Part shown: positions 51,280 to 61,086 of the stretch, piece after piece
How positions within the stretch are numbered: the stretch's first letter is position 1
Layout of the letters: each line of letters begins with the position of its first letter
Assembly: GCF_001043975.1 (NCBI RefSeq)
Contig: NZ_LABY01000069.1
Span: 1 to 61,132, forward strand
Reading direction: 5' to 3'
DNA: 61,132 bases
From: Methylobacterium variabile
GTDB taxonomy: Bacteria > Pseudomonadota > Alphaproteobacteria > Rhizobiales > Beijerinckiaceae
Notes under the pieces: model-generated
The model's database searches: none
Seen by the model: only the letters and a program-made list of their open reading frames with translations
What the model was told of the DNA's origin: nothing
Translations under genes and position numbers: made by a program

Positions 51280-52344
51280 ATGCCTGACCTGAGCAGCGCC
51301 GAGCTTGATCGGAGCTTCTTGTTCGGTCAGCGGGCGATGGAGCTGATGAAGGCGTACCGCTCATCGGCGACGCCCCGGGGCTACGCCGTCTGGTACACCT
51401 ACGTCGCTGGCCTGAACCCGCAGCTCAACGAATCCGTGAAGCGGATCACTGCCGAGCACGGTGCGCTGACCGACAACAACGTCGACATCCTCTTCGAAAC
51501 CTATCTCGACAATCGCCAGCTCTCGACCGAGACCGAGCGGGCGAGCACCGGCGTGCTCGCCGAGATCGAGCAGATCATGGAGATGCTGGACGCGGCCCTG
51601 GGCTCGACCGCTCGCTACGGCGCCTCGCTCCAGGCCTTCAGTCAGGATCTCGCCGCGCCTGCGGTGAACCGCGCGCGGGTGCGGGAGATCGTCTCGTCGC
51701 TCGTCGTCACCACGCGCGACGTGGCGGCCAACAACCGCACCCTGGAAGCGCGGATGCGGGAGAGCCGCAACGAGATCGAGACGTTGCGCGAGACCCTGGA
51801 GGCGGTGCGGGTGGAATCCCTGACCGATCCGCTGACTGGCATCGGCAACCGCAAGCACTTCGAGGAGATGCTGCGCAAGGCCGTCGACCACGCCGCGGTG
51901 CAGAGCCAGGTTGTCTGCCTCGTCGTGCTCGACATCGACCACTTCAAGCGCTTCAACGACCTCTACGGCCACCTGACCGGCGACCAGGTGCTGCGGCTGG
52001 TGGCGATGACCATGCGCGAATGCGTCGAGCCGCGCACCACCATTGCGCGGTTCGGCGGGGAGGAGTTCGGCATCATCCTGCCGGATTGCGGCCGGCTGGA
52101 AGCGCGGGAACTGGCCGAGAAGGTGCGTACCAGCGTGATGGGACGCGAGCTCGTCAAGCGCTCCACTGGCGAGTGCCTGGGCCGCATCACCGTGTCAGTC
52201 GGCCTCGCGGTCTACCGCCGCGGCGACACCGCGGTGTCGCTGCTCGAGCGGGCGGACCACTGCATGTTCACGGCCAAGCGCTCCGGACGCAACCGGGTCG
52301 TCGACGACTCCGTGGCGGTCGATACGATGAACGACGTCGCCTGA
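51280..52344 (+). CDS. GGDEF-domain diguanylate cyclase
   Basis: 354 residues. A helical N-terminal domain (about 1-170) without a known sensor signature contains WYTYVAGLNPQLNESVKRIT, a phrase seen in a conserved group of alphaproteobacterial cyclases. The GGDEF domain (about 175-345) has LTDPLTGIGNRKHFEEMLRK, the active-site motif GGEEF in RFGGEEFGIILPD, and SVGLAVYRRGD. The RxxD inhibitory site is absent (P-R-T-T at that position), so product inhibition may be lacking. It has no membrane segment. It makes c-di-GMP from two GTP. Confidence 0.92.
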   Translation: MPDLSSAELDRSFLFGQRAMELMKAYRSSATPRGYAVWYTYVAGLNPQLNESVKRITAEHGALTDNNVDILFETYLDNRQLSTETERASTGVLAEIEQIMEMLDAALGSTARYGASLQAFSQDLAAPAVNRARVREIVSSLVVTTRDVAANNRTLEARMRESRNEIETLRETLEAVRVESLTDPLTGIGNRKHFEEMLRKAVDHAAVQSQVVCLVVLDIDHFKRFNDLYGHLTGDQVLRLVAMTMRECVEPRTTIARFGGEEFGIILPDCGRLEARELAEKVRTSVMGRELVKRSTGECLGRITVSVGLAVYRRGDTAVSLLERADHCMFTAKRSGRNRVVDDSVAVDTMNDVA

Positions 52345-52473
52345 GCTGCCTCCCGCGGGCGTCGATCGACGAAGAGGAGTGCCGGGCCGGTCGTCGGCCA
52401 ACGGCCTGGAGAACGCGGGGCCGAGAGGCCCGGGCGGAACCCCGATGTGAGGCTCCGCCGGGCGACGCCGTGA

Positions 52474-52854
52474 TCAGGCGTGGGCGGCCGTGAGGGCGTT
52501 CGGATCGGCGGGCGTGATCGCGACCGATTCGCCGCAGCCGCAGGCCGAGGTCTGGTTGGGATTGTTGAACACGAACTGCGAGGCCAGCTTCGTGGTCTGG
52601 AAATCCATCTCGGTGCCGAGCAGGAACAGCACCGCCTTCGGGTCGATGAAGACGCGCACCCCCTTGTCCTCGACCACGTCCTCGCCGGGCTTGCGCTCCT
52701 CGGCGTACTCCATCGTGTAGCTCATCCCGGCGCAGCCGCCGTTCTTGACGCCGACGCGCAGCCCCGCGATGGGGCGCTCGGCGTCGGCCATGATGCCCTT
52801 GATCCGCTCGGCGGCGGCCTCGGTCAGCGACATCACCTTGAAGCTCGGTGCCAT
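52474..52854 (-). CDS. sufA: SufA/IscA-type iron-sulfur carrier
   Basis: A 126-residue A-type carrier with the three ligand cysteines in NGGCAGMSYTMEYAEE and the C-terminal SACGCGESV, plus VFIDPKAVLFLLGTEMDF. A-type proteins accept Fe-S clusters from SufBCD and pass them to apoproteins. A 10-residue C-terminal extension follows the CGCG motif. It belongs functionally to the SUF cluster but is separated from the rest by a degenerate Uma2 gene on the opposite strand. Confidence 0.93.
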   Translation of the reverse strand: MAPSFKVMSLTEAAAERIKGIMADAERPIAGLRVGVKNGGCAGMSYTMEYAEERKPGEDVVEDKGVRVFIDPKAVLFLLGTEMDFQTTKLASQFVFNNPNQTSACGCGESVAITPADPNALTAAHA

Positions 52855-52987
52855 TGTAAGAACTCTCTCCGGCGGCCGGGTTCAAGGCCCGGGCGGTTGA
52901 GGCGTGACGTTACGATCCGAAGATAAGCATCCCGGTCCCCGCGGTCCACCACGGGATGTGCCAGGATGGGATGCGACGGAGGCAGCA

Positions 52988-53582
52988 ATGGCGGACGCGG
53001 TGCGCCGGCGGATGACGCCGGAGGAGTTCTTCCGCTGGCAGGAGACGCAGGACGAGCCTTTCGAGCTCGTCGACGGCGTTCCGATACTCGAAGCACCGGA
53101 TGATGACCGGTGCCAGCGTCCAGCACGACCGGGTGACGGTGAACGTGATCATCAGCCTGGGCAACCAGCTTCGCGGCTCGGCCTGCCGGCCGACCACGGA
53201 CGACGTCTCGCTCCGGACCAGCATCACCACGATCCGGCGGCCCGACGTCACGGTCGAGTGCGGCGAGATGGTCTACGACACCCACGAGGCTCGCAAGCCG
53301 TGCCTCGTTGTCGAGGTCGCCTCACCGTCCACGGTGGCGGTCGACCAGGCCGTGAAGCTGGAGGAGTACAAGCGCCACCCGACGCTCCCCTAAATCCTGC
53401 TCCTCGAGACCGTGGCGCCGGTCGCCCTGCTCTACCGCCGCGAGGCGGAGGGCTGGCAACCGGAGCTGTTCGAGGGCCTGGAGGCGGTGATCGCCCTGCC
53501 GGAGATCGGGGCCAGGCTGGCGCTCGCCGAGATCTACGACGGGCTCACTTTCGCGCCGCGCGTCACCGACGCGATACGCTGA
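52988..53582 (+). pseudogene. Uma2-family (DUF820) nuclease-like gene, frameshifted and with a premature stop
   Basis: Three segments add up to one Uma2-type protein. 52988 to about 53090 reads VRRRMTPEEFFRWQETQDEP then FELVDGVPI. The frame then shifts, and from 53100 it reads MMTGASVQHDRVTVNVI, LRTSITTIRRPDVTVECGEM and LVVEVASPSTVAVDQAVKLE. A TAA at 53391-53393 stands where the family has Tyr (HPTLP*ILLLET), and the same frame continues to the natural end FAPRVTDAIR. The PD-(D/E)xK-like motif (RRPDVTVE, LVVEVASPST) is still visible. The lesions are two independent inactivations, so the gene is broken unless it is a sequencing artefact. Confidence 0.85.
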
Positions 53583-53589
53583 CGCCGGC

Positions 53590-53967
53590 TCACCACATGT
53601 CGAGGGCGATGCGGGCCTCGTCCGACATCCGGCTCTGGTCCCACGGCGGGTCGAACACCATCGTGACGCTGCAGCCGGCGACGCCCGGCACCGCAGAGAC
53701 GGCGTTCTCAACCCAGCCCGGCATCTCGCCGGCTACAGGGCAGCCCGGCGCCGTCAGGGTCATGTCGATGGCGACGTGGCGGTCGTCGGCGATGTCGACC
53801 CGATAGATCAGGCCGAGCTCGTAGATGTCGGCCGGGATCTCCGGATCGTAGACGGATTTCAGTGCCGCCACGATGCCGTCGGTCAGGCGGTCCATCTCCT
53901 CCGGCGGGATGGCCGGGGCGCTCACCTGCGGGGAATGCGCGCCGCTCGCGGCTTGGGTGTCGGTCAT
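53590..53967 (-). CDS. sufT: MIP18/DUF59-family Fe-S assembly protein (SufT-like)
   Basis: 125 residues. The MIP18 domain shows VYDPEIPADIYELGLIYRVD, MTLTAPGCPVAGEMPGW and VFDPPWDQSRMSDEARIALD. The conserved Cys sits in APGCPVA. Such proteins help maturation or insertion of Fe-S clusters and are standard members of alphaproteobacterial suf operons. It begins 10 bases after sufS, so it is co-transcribed. Confidence 0.93.
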   Translation of the reverse strand: MTDTQAASGAHSPQVSAPAIPPEEMDRLTDGIVAALKSVYDPEIPADIYELGLIYRVDIADDRHVAIDMTLTAPGCPVAGEMPGWVENAVSAVPGVAGCSVTMVFDPPWDQSRMSDEARIALDMW

Positions 53968-53977
53968 GCGGGGTTCC

Positions 53978-55222
53978 TCACGCGAACATCCGCTCGGCCC
54001 GGGTCAGGGCCGAGACGAGGGCATCGATCTCCGCCGTCGTATTATACAGGCCGAACGAGGCGCGACAGGTCGACGTGGTGCCGAAGCGCTTGAGCAGCGG
54101 CATGGCGCAGTGGGTGCCGGCCCGCACCGCCACGCCCTGGCGGTCGATGACGGTCGCGACGTCGTGGGCGTGCGCGCCCTTCATCTCGAACGAGATCACC
54201 GCGCCCTTGTCCCGGGCCGTGCCGATGATCCTGAGGCTGTTCATGGCGCGCAGGCGCTCCTGCGCGTAGGCGAGCAGATGTGCCTCGTGGGCGGCGATGT
54301 GCTCGCGGCCGAGATTCATCATGAACTCGAGGGCGGCGCCGAGCCCGACCGCCTCGATGATCGCCGGGGTGCCGGCCTCGAACCGGTGCGGGGGCGCGTT
54401 GTAGGTGATGCGCTCCTCCTCGACGATCTCGATCATCTCGCCGCCGCCCTGATAGGGCGGCAGGCGGTTCAGCCACTCCTTCTTGCCGTAGAGCACGCCG
54501 ATTCCGGTCGGGCCGTAGACCTTGTGGCCGGTGAAGACGAAGAAGTCGCAGTCGAGGGCCTGGACGTCGATCGCCTGGTGCACCGCGCTCTGCGCCCCGT
54601 CGAGCAGAACCGGCACGCCGTGGGCGTGGGCGATGCGGACGATCTCTTCCGCCGGCGTGATCGTGCCGAGCACGTTCGACATGTGGCTGATCGCCACCAT
54701 CTTGGTGCGCGGCGTGAAGAGCTTCTCGTACTCCTCGACCAGGAAATTACCCTCGTCGTCGACGGGAGCGAACTTCAGCACGGCGCCGCGGCGCTCGCGC
54801 AGGAAGTGCCAGGGCACGATGTTGGAGTGGTGCTCCATGATCGACAGGATGATCTCGTCACCCTCGCCGATCAGCCCTGCCCAGCCCATGCAGGTCGCGA
54901 CCAGGTTGTACGCCTCGGTGGCGTTGCGGGTGAAGATGATCTCGTCGGTGGAAGGGGCGTTGAGGAACTGGCGCGTGGTCTCGCGGGCGCCCTCGAAACC
55001 CTCCGTGGCGGCGTTCGCCATGAAGTGCAGGCCGCGATGCACGTTGGCGTAGGCCGTCTCCATCGCCCCCGACATCGCGTCGATCACCGCGCGGGGCTTC
55101 TGCGCCGAGGCGGCATTGTCGAGGTAGACCAGCGGCTTGCCGTAGACCTGCTGCGACAGGATCGGGAACTGCGCCCGGATCGCCTCGACGTCGTAGGGGG
55201 TCTGGAGGACGGGTGCGTTCAT
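53978..55222 (-). CDS. sufS: SufS cysteine desulfurase
   Basis: A 414-residue group II cysteine desulfurase that delivers sulfur to SUF scaffold assembly. It has YLDNAASAQKPRAVIDAM, HSNIVPWHF, the PLP Lys in FTGHKVYGPTGIGVLYGKK, and RAGTHCAMPLLKRFG. The catalytic Cys is in TSTCRASFGLYNT on the short loop typical of SufS. The ATG at 55222 is preferred; a GTG/ATG extension upstream would add 13 residues. No SufE gene is in the window, so the sulfur acceptor is encoded elsewhere or absent. Confidence 0.96.
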   Translation of the reverse strand: MNAPVLQTPYDVEAIRAQFPILSQQVYGKPLVYLDNAASAQKPRAVIDAMSGAMETAYANVHRGLHFMANAATEGFEGARETTRQFLNAPSTDEIIFTRNATEAYNLVATCMGWAGLIGEGDEIILSIMEHHSNIVPWHFLRERRGAVLKFAPVDDEGNFLVEEYEKLFTPRTKMVAISHMSNVLGTITPAEEIVRIAHAHGVPVLLDGAQSAVHQAIDVQALDCDFFVFTGHKVYGPTGIGVLYGKKEWLNRLPPYQGGGEMIEIVEEERITYNAPPHRFEAGTPAIIEAVGLGAALEFMMNLGREHIAAHEAHLLAYAQERLRAMNSLRIIGTARDKGAVISFEMKGAHAHDVATVIDRQGVAVRAGTHCAMPLLKRFGTTSTCRASFGLYNTTAEIDALVSALTRAERMFA

Positions 55223-55249
55223 GTCGGGCTCTCGTGCAGGGCGTGAGAG

Positions 55250-55271
55250 GGGCCGGCCCATGGGCCGGCCC
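55250..55271. repeat. 22-bp perfect palindrome between sufD and sufS
   Basis: A self-complementary 22-mer centred on CCATGG (CCGGCCCATGGGCCGG core) lies just after the sufD stop in a 58-base gap. It can form an intercistronic RNA stem on the suf transcript. Confidence 0.7.
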
Positions 55272-55280
55272 GGTCCTTGG

Positions 55281-56600
55281 TCAGCCGCGGCGAGCGAGCC
55301 AGGCCTCGATCTCGGCGATCATCGCCTCGCGGGCGCCCTCGTGGGTGACCGCCTCGATCGCCTCGCCGAGGAACGCCTGGACCAGCAGGCTCTCCGCCTG
55401 GGCCCGCGGCAGGCCGCGAGCCATCAGGTAGAACAGCAGGTCGTCGTCGGGCGCGCCGCAGGTGGCGCCGTGCCCGCAGGCCACGTCGTCGGCGAAGATC
55501 TCCAGCTCCGGCTTGTTCATCATCTGCCCCTCGTCGGTGAGGAGGAGGCAGTCGGACTTCATCTTGCCGTCGGTCTTCTGCGCGACCTGCCGGACGATGA
55601 TCTTGCCCTGGAAAACGCCGGTGGCGTCGCCGTCGATCACCGTCTTGAACTGCTCGCGGCTGATCCCGCCGAGAGCGGCGTGGTCGGCGAGCAGGGTCGA
55701 GTCGGCGAGCTGGCCGTCGCGGATCATCGCGGCGCCGTTGACGGTGGCGGTCGCGTCGTCGCCCGCGAAGTGCAGGTAGAGCTGGTGGCGCGACAGCACC
55801 GCACCGGTCACCACGTTGACGGTCTCGATGTGCGAGCCGGCGCCGAGGCGGGCCGAGACGGTCGAGAGCGCGATCGCCGCGTTGCCCTCGATGTTGAGCC
55901 GGCTGTGGAGCACGCGGGCACGGTCGCCGACCACGATGTCGAGGACGTCGTTGGGCTGGTAGGCGACCCCGTCCGGGCCCTCGTGGCTCTCGAGCAGCGT
56001 GATCTCGGCGTCGTCGCCGGCCACGACCAGCACCCGGGTCGCGGTCGAGAACGGAGACGTGCCGGTGCCGATGAAGCGCAGGTGCAGAGCGCGCTCGATC
56101 TTCGCCCCCGCCCCGGCCCGGATCACCGCCCCATCCGCCATGAAGGCGGCGTTGAGTTGGTAGATCGGGTTCTCGCGGGTCTGCGCCACCGGGGCGAGGT
56201 GGTCGAGGAGCGGGTGGCCCTCGGCCATCGCCGTGGCGAAGGGCACCACCTCGAGGCCTTCGGGCAGCCCGGCGAGGTCGGACAGCGCCGGAACCAGGTG
56301 GCCGTTCACGAAGGTGAGGCGCGCGGCCTCGACCCCGGAAAAGCCCCGGGCAGCCTTGACGGCGCTGCGGGCGGTCTCGGCATCCGGCGCATCGGCCGGC
56401 GGCGCGGCCTCGCGCACCGCGGCGCGCAGGTCGGTGTACTTGAACGCCTCGACGCGGCGATGCGGCAGGCCCGCCGCCTCGAAGTAGCGGAACGCCTCCT
56501 CGCGGGCGATGGCCGCCCCCGGGAGCTTAAGCCGCTGGACCTCGAACAGCTTCGACAGCCCGGTCTCGGCGGCGGTGCGGAGGGTCGTGACGTCGGCCAT
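55281..56600 (-). CDS. sufD: SufD, Fe-S assembly scaffold subunit
   Basis: 439 residues. The N-terminal helical part (GLSKLFEVQRLKLPGAAIAR) leads into the beta-helix core with TYNP-less but SufD-typical FVNGHLVPALSDLAGLPEG, VVAGDDAEITLLESHEGPDG, and the C-terminal MNKPELEIFADDVACGHGAT, CGAPDDDLLFYLMARGLPR with the conserved Cys/His pair CGHGA. SufD partners SufB in the SufBC2D complex. Its stop is two bases from the sufC side of the operon on the same strand. Confidence 0.95.
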   Translation of the reverse strand: MADVTTLRTAAETGLSKLFEVQRLKLPGAAIAREEAFRYFEAAGLPHRRVEAFKYTDLRAAVREAAPPADAPDAETARSAVKAARGFSGVEAARLTFVNGHLVPALSDLAGLPEGLEVVPFATAMAEGHPLLDHLAPVAQTRENPIYQLNAAFMADGAVIRAGAGAKIERALHLRFIGTGTSPFSTATRVLVVAGDDAEITLLESHEGPDGVAYQPNDVLDIVVGDRARVLHSRLNIEGNAAIALSTVSARLGAGSHIETVNVVTGAVLSRHQLYLHFAGDDATATVNGAAMIRDGQLADSTLLADHAALGGISREQFKTVIDGDATGVFQGKIIVRQVAQKTDGKMKSDCLLLTDEGQMMNKPELEIFADDVACGHGATCGAPDDDLLFYLMARGLPRAQAESLLVQAFLGEAIEAVTHEGAREAMIAEIEAWLARRG

Positions 56601-56602
56601 GA

Positions 56603-57355
56603 TTACGCGGCCTCGTTCGACCGGTACTCGGCGTAGCCCGAGGCCTCGAGCTCGAGGGCGAGTTCCTTGCCGCCGGACTTCACCACCCGGCCCTGCGCCA
56701 TCACGTGCACGGTGTCGGGCACGATGTGGTTGAGCAGGCGCTGGTAGTGGGTGATGACCAGGAAGCTGCGGTCTTTAGACCGCAGGGCGTTCACGCCCTC
56801 CGAGACGATGCGCAGGGCGTCAATGTCGAGGCCCGAATCGGTCTCGTCGAGGACGCAGAAGCGCGGCGAGAGCAGCGCCATCTGCAGGATCTCCATGCGC
56901 TTCTTCTCGCCGCCGGAGAACCCGACGTTGAGGGCGCGCTTGAGCATCTCGCGGTTGATCTCGAGCTTGTCGGCCGCCGCGAAGACCTGGCGCATGAAGT
57001 CGGGGGTGGTCAGCTCCTCCTCGCCGCGGGTCTTGCGCTGGGCGTTCATCGCCGCCTTGAGGAACGTCATCGTGCCGACGCCCGGGATCTCCAGCGGGTA
57101 CTGGAAGGCCAGGAAGATGCCGGCCGCGGCGCGGGCATCCGCCTCCATCTCCAGGATGTTCTCGCCGTCGAGCAGGATCTCGCCGTCGAGGACCTCGTAG
57201 TCCTCCTTGCCGGCGATGACGTAGGACAGGGTCGACTTGCCGGAGCCGTTCGGGCCCATGATGGCGGCGACCTCGCCGTCGTTGACGGTCAGGCTCAGGC
57301 CGTTGAGGATGCGCTTGTCCTCGATGTTGACGACCAGGTTCTTGATCTCAAGCAT
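56603..57355 (-). CDS. sufC: SufC, ATPase of the SUF complex
   Basis: A 250-residue soluble ABC-type ATPase: Walker [33 protein letters not shown], signature [19 protein letters not shown], Walker [20 protein letters not shown], and switch ITHYQRLL. The Glu-Thr-Asp-Ser-Gly-Leu wording is diagnostic of SufC. The start is the Met of MLEIKNL; an upstream in-frame TTG would add 18 unconserved residues. It is separated from sufB by about 106 bases carrying a hairpin. Confidence 0.96.
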   Translation of the reverse strand: MLEIKNLVVNIEDKRILNGLSLTVNDGEVAAIMGPNGSGKSTLSYVIAGKEDYEVLDGEILLDGENILEMEADARAAAGIFLAFQYPLEIPGVGTMTFLKAAMNAQRKTRGEEELTTPDFMRQVFAAADKLEINREMLKRALNVGFSGGEKKRMEILQMALLSPRFCVLDETDSGLDIDALRIVSEGVNALRSKDRSFLVITHYQRLLNHIVPDTVHVMAQGRVVKSGGKELALELEASGYAEYRSNEAA

Positions 57356-57426
57356 GATAAAGCAGTCCTGACGGGAGCGGCCGACCGGGCGGCACCGCAT
57401 CCGTTGCAATGAGTTCAGGGCATGGG

Positions 57427-57453
57427 AGGCTTCCGGCTCATCGCCGGAAGCCT
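57427..57453 (-). terminator. intercistronic hairpin between sufB and sufC
   Basis: AGGCTTCCGGC and GCCGGAAGCCT form a perfect 11-bp stem with a 5-base loop, starting 8 bases after the sufB stop. Without a T-tract it is more likely a partial terminator or mRNA-stability element than an operon end. Confidence 0.5.
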
Positions 57454-57461
57454 GAAGGCGA

Positions 57462-58931
<1,470 letters not shown>

Positions 58932-58999
58932 ACCCGTCTCCTACCGCTGACGGCTTCAAGGGCCGCGAGGTGATGACACGGCCGGTGCGAGGCGCATGA

Positions 59000-60175
59000 T
59001 CACGCCGCCCGCTCCCGACGCTTATATAGGGATGAAACCAGCCGTTCGAAGGCCGCGAGGAACCTTTCCCCGTCGCACTCCCGGCTGTTCCAGCCCAAAC
59101 TCACGCGCAGCGCCCCCGCGGAGAGGGCGGGATCGACCCCCATCGCCGCGAGCACGCCGGAGCGCGAAACCTTGCCCGAGGCGCAGGCCGCCCCGGACGA
59201 CACCGCCACTCCGTCGAGGTCGAGGGCGATCAGGGCCGTCTCGGCCCTGAGCCCTGGCACCGCGAAGCAGAGGGTGTTGGAGAGGCGCTCGGCCCCCTCC
59301 CCGAACACGACCGCCTCCGGGGCGCAGGCACGAACGCCTGCCGCGATGGCGTCGCGCAGTGCCGCGAGGCGCCGAGCCTCGCTCGGCAGGGCCACCTGGG
59401 CCAACTCCGCGGCGAGACCGAAGCCCACGATGCCCGGCAGGTTCTCGGTCCCGCCGCGCAGGCGCGCCTCCTGCCCGCCCCCGCGCAGGAAGGACGGTTC
59501 GAGCGTCGCGCCTTCACCGAGCACGATCGCCCCGACGCCTTTCGGCGCCCCGAGCTTATGACCTGACAGGGTCACGGCATCGACGGGCGTTATATTGTGC
59601 CCAACGGAAACCCGTCCAGCCGCCTGGACGGCGTCGCTGTGGAACAGGGCGCCGTGCTGGCATGCCAGCGCCGCAACCCTCGCCAGGGGCTGGATCACGC
59701 CGGTCTCGTTGTTGGCCGCCTGGACCGAGACCAGGGCGGTGACGCCCTCGGCCGCCAGGGCCGCGAGCCACGCCTCCAGCACGTCGAGTCTCACGATTCC
59801 ATCGGCATCGACCGGCAGGATCTCGGCCGCTCCCTCCGGGAAGCCGTGGCCCTGCAGGCAGCACGGATGCTCGGTCGCGCCGATCAGCAGCCGGCTCGGG
59901 GCCGGCAGGCCGCGCCGCCTCAGCGAGCCGGACAGGACCGCGTTCGCCGCTTCCGTGCCGCCGCTGGTGAACACGACGCGCGACGGTGCCGCCCCGACGA
60001 GGCCTGCGACCTGCGCCCGCGCGATCTCGATGGCGGCGCGGGCGGCGCGGCCCTCGCGGTGGATCGATGACGGGTTGCCGGGCAGCTCCACGAGCGAGCG
60101 CGCGACCGCCTCCGCCACCTCGGGCCGCACGGGCGAGGTCGCGTTGTGGTCGAGGTAGGCGCGCGGGCGCTCCAT
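59000..60175 (-). CDS. NifS/IscS-type cysteine desulfurase, first gene of the SUF operon
   Basis: A 391-residue group I cysteine desulfurase. It has RAYLDHNATSPVRPEV at the N-terminus, FTSGGTEAANAVL, GATEHPCCL, QAANNETGVIQPLA, the PLP Lys in LSGHKLGAPKGVGAI, and the long-loop catalytic Cys in SSGAACASGKVSRSGVLAAMG. The ATG at 60175 has AAAGGA about 10 bases upstream; a longer frame adds an unconserved leader. It sits first in the transcript, downstream of two Irr-like boxes. The operon therefore carries two different desulfurases (this one and SufS), as seen in other alphaproteobacterial suf operons. Confidence 0.94.
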   Translation of the reverse strand: MERPRAYLDHNATSPVRPEVAEAVARSLVELPGNPSSIHREGRAARAAIEIARAQVAGLVGAAPSRVVFTSGGTEAANAVLSGSLRRRGLPAPSRLLIGATEHPCCLQGHGFPEGAAEILPVDADGIVRLDVLEAWLAALAAEGVTALVSVQAANNETGVIQPLARVAALACQHGALFHSDAVQAAGRVSVGHNITPVDAVTLSGHKLGAPKGVGAIVLGEGATLEPSFLRGGGQEARLRGGTENLPGIVGFGLAAELAQVALPSEARRLAALRDAIAAGVRACAPEAVVFGEGAERLSNTLCFAVPGLRAETALIALDLDGVAVSSGAACASGKVSRSGVLAAMGVDPALSAGALRVSLGWNSRECDGERFLAAFERLVSSLYKRRERAA

Positions 60176-60289
60176 ACGCTGAATTCCTTTGCCTTTCCCC
60201 CTGGGTGCCGTGCTAAGGCCCGCCCGGAACACGCGGAATGGGACGGTGCGAACCTGCCGGCGCGCGGGCCGGGACGGAGGCACCCGTTG

Positions 60290-60305
60290 TTTAGAACAAT
60301 TCTAG
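60290..60305. promoter_or_regulatory. Irr-type iron-responsive box, copy 1
   Basis: TTTAGAACAATTCTAG contains TAGAA-N3-TTCTA, matching the Irr (iron control element) consensus TTTAGAA-N3-TTCTAAA known for Hyphomicrobiales. It lies 115 bases before the desulfurase start and 125 bases before the hydrolase start. Confidence 0.6.
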
Positions 60306-60309
60306 TCAT

Positions 60310-60324
60310 CTAGAACCGTTCTAA
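60310..60324. promoter_or_regulatory. Irr-type iron-responsive box, copy 2
   Basis: CTAGAACCGTTCTAA contains a second TAGAA-N3-TTCTA, with its centre 19 bases from that of copy 1. Two boxes nearly two helical turns apart favour cooperative binding. Confidence 0.55.
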
Positions 60325-60429
60325 GGGTGCTTTTATGGGAGACGGGACCCGAGTCAAGCTGCGGGCCCGCGCCCATCATCCGTTCCTGCGCCGCGCTCAC
60401 GCACCGTTGAAGCACAAAAGAGGTTGTTC

Positions 60430-61086
60430 ATGCCCGAGGTCATCTTCGCCGGTCCGGCCGGTCGGCTGGAGGGGCGCTACCAGGCCCCGAAGCAGAAGGG
60501 CGCCCCGATCGCCATCGTGCTGCACCCGCACCCGCAATTCGGCGGCACGATGAACAACCAGATCGTCTACAACCTGTTCTACACATTCGCGAATCGCGGC
60601 TTCGCGGCCCTGCGCTTCAACTTCCGCGGCGTCGGCCGCAGCCAGGGCTCCTTCGACCACGGCGTGGGCGAGCTGTCGGACGCCGCAGCCGCCCTCGACT
60701 GGGTGCAGGCGGTGAACCCGGAAGCCCGGGCCTGCTGGATCGCCGGCGTGTCGTTCGGCTCCTGGATCGGCATGCAGCTCCTGATGCGCCGCCCGGAGAT
60801 CGAGGGCTTCATCTCGATCGCCGCGATGGCCAACCGCTACGATTTCAGCTTCCTCGCCCCCTGCCCGTCCTCGGGCCTGTTCGTGCACGGCTCCGAGGAC
60901 CGGGTCGCCCCGGCCCGGGAGGTGATGCCGGTGATCGAGAAGGTGAAGACCCAGAAGGGCGTCATCATCGAGCACCAGATCGTCGAGGGCGCCAACCACT
61001 TCTTCGACGGCAAGGTCGACGAGCTCACCCAGACGGTCGACACCTACCTCGACAAGCGCCTCGGCAAGCGCGACGAGGCGGCGTAA
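60430..61086 (+). CDS. alpha/beta-hydrolase family protein
   Basis: 218 residues from the ATG at 60430 (AAAAGAGG upstream). It has LHPHPQFGGTMNNQIVYNLF, RFNFRGVGRSQGSFDHGVGE, the nucleophile elbow GVSFGS, Asp in HGSEDRVAPA and His in EGANHFFDGK, giving a complete Ser-Asp-His triad. This small, highly conserved hydrolase group has no assigned substrate. Its close link to the SUF operon across a shared 254-base divergent region with Irr boxes suggests a common iron-dependent control (inference). The remaining 46 bases of the window are non-coding. Confidence 0.9.
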   Translation: MPEVIFAGPAGRLEGRYQAPKQKGAPIAIVLHPHPQFGGTMNNQIVYNLFYTFANRGFAALRFNFRGVGRSQGSFDHGVGELSDAAAALDWVQAVNPEARACWIAGVSFGSWIGMQLLMRRPEIEGFISIAAMANRYDFSFLAPCPSSGLFVHGSEDRVAPAREVMPVIEKVKTQKGVIIEHQIVEGANHFFDGKVDELTQTVDTYLDKRLGKRDEAA

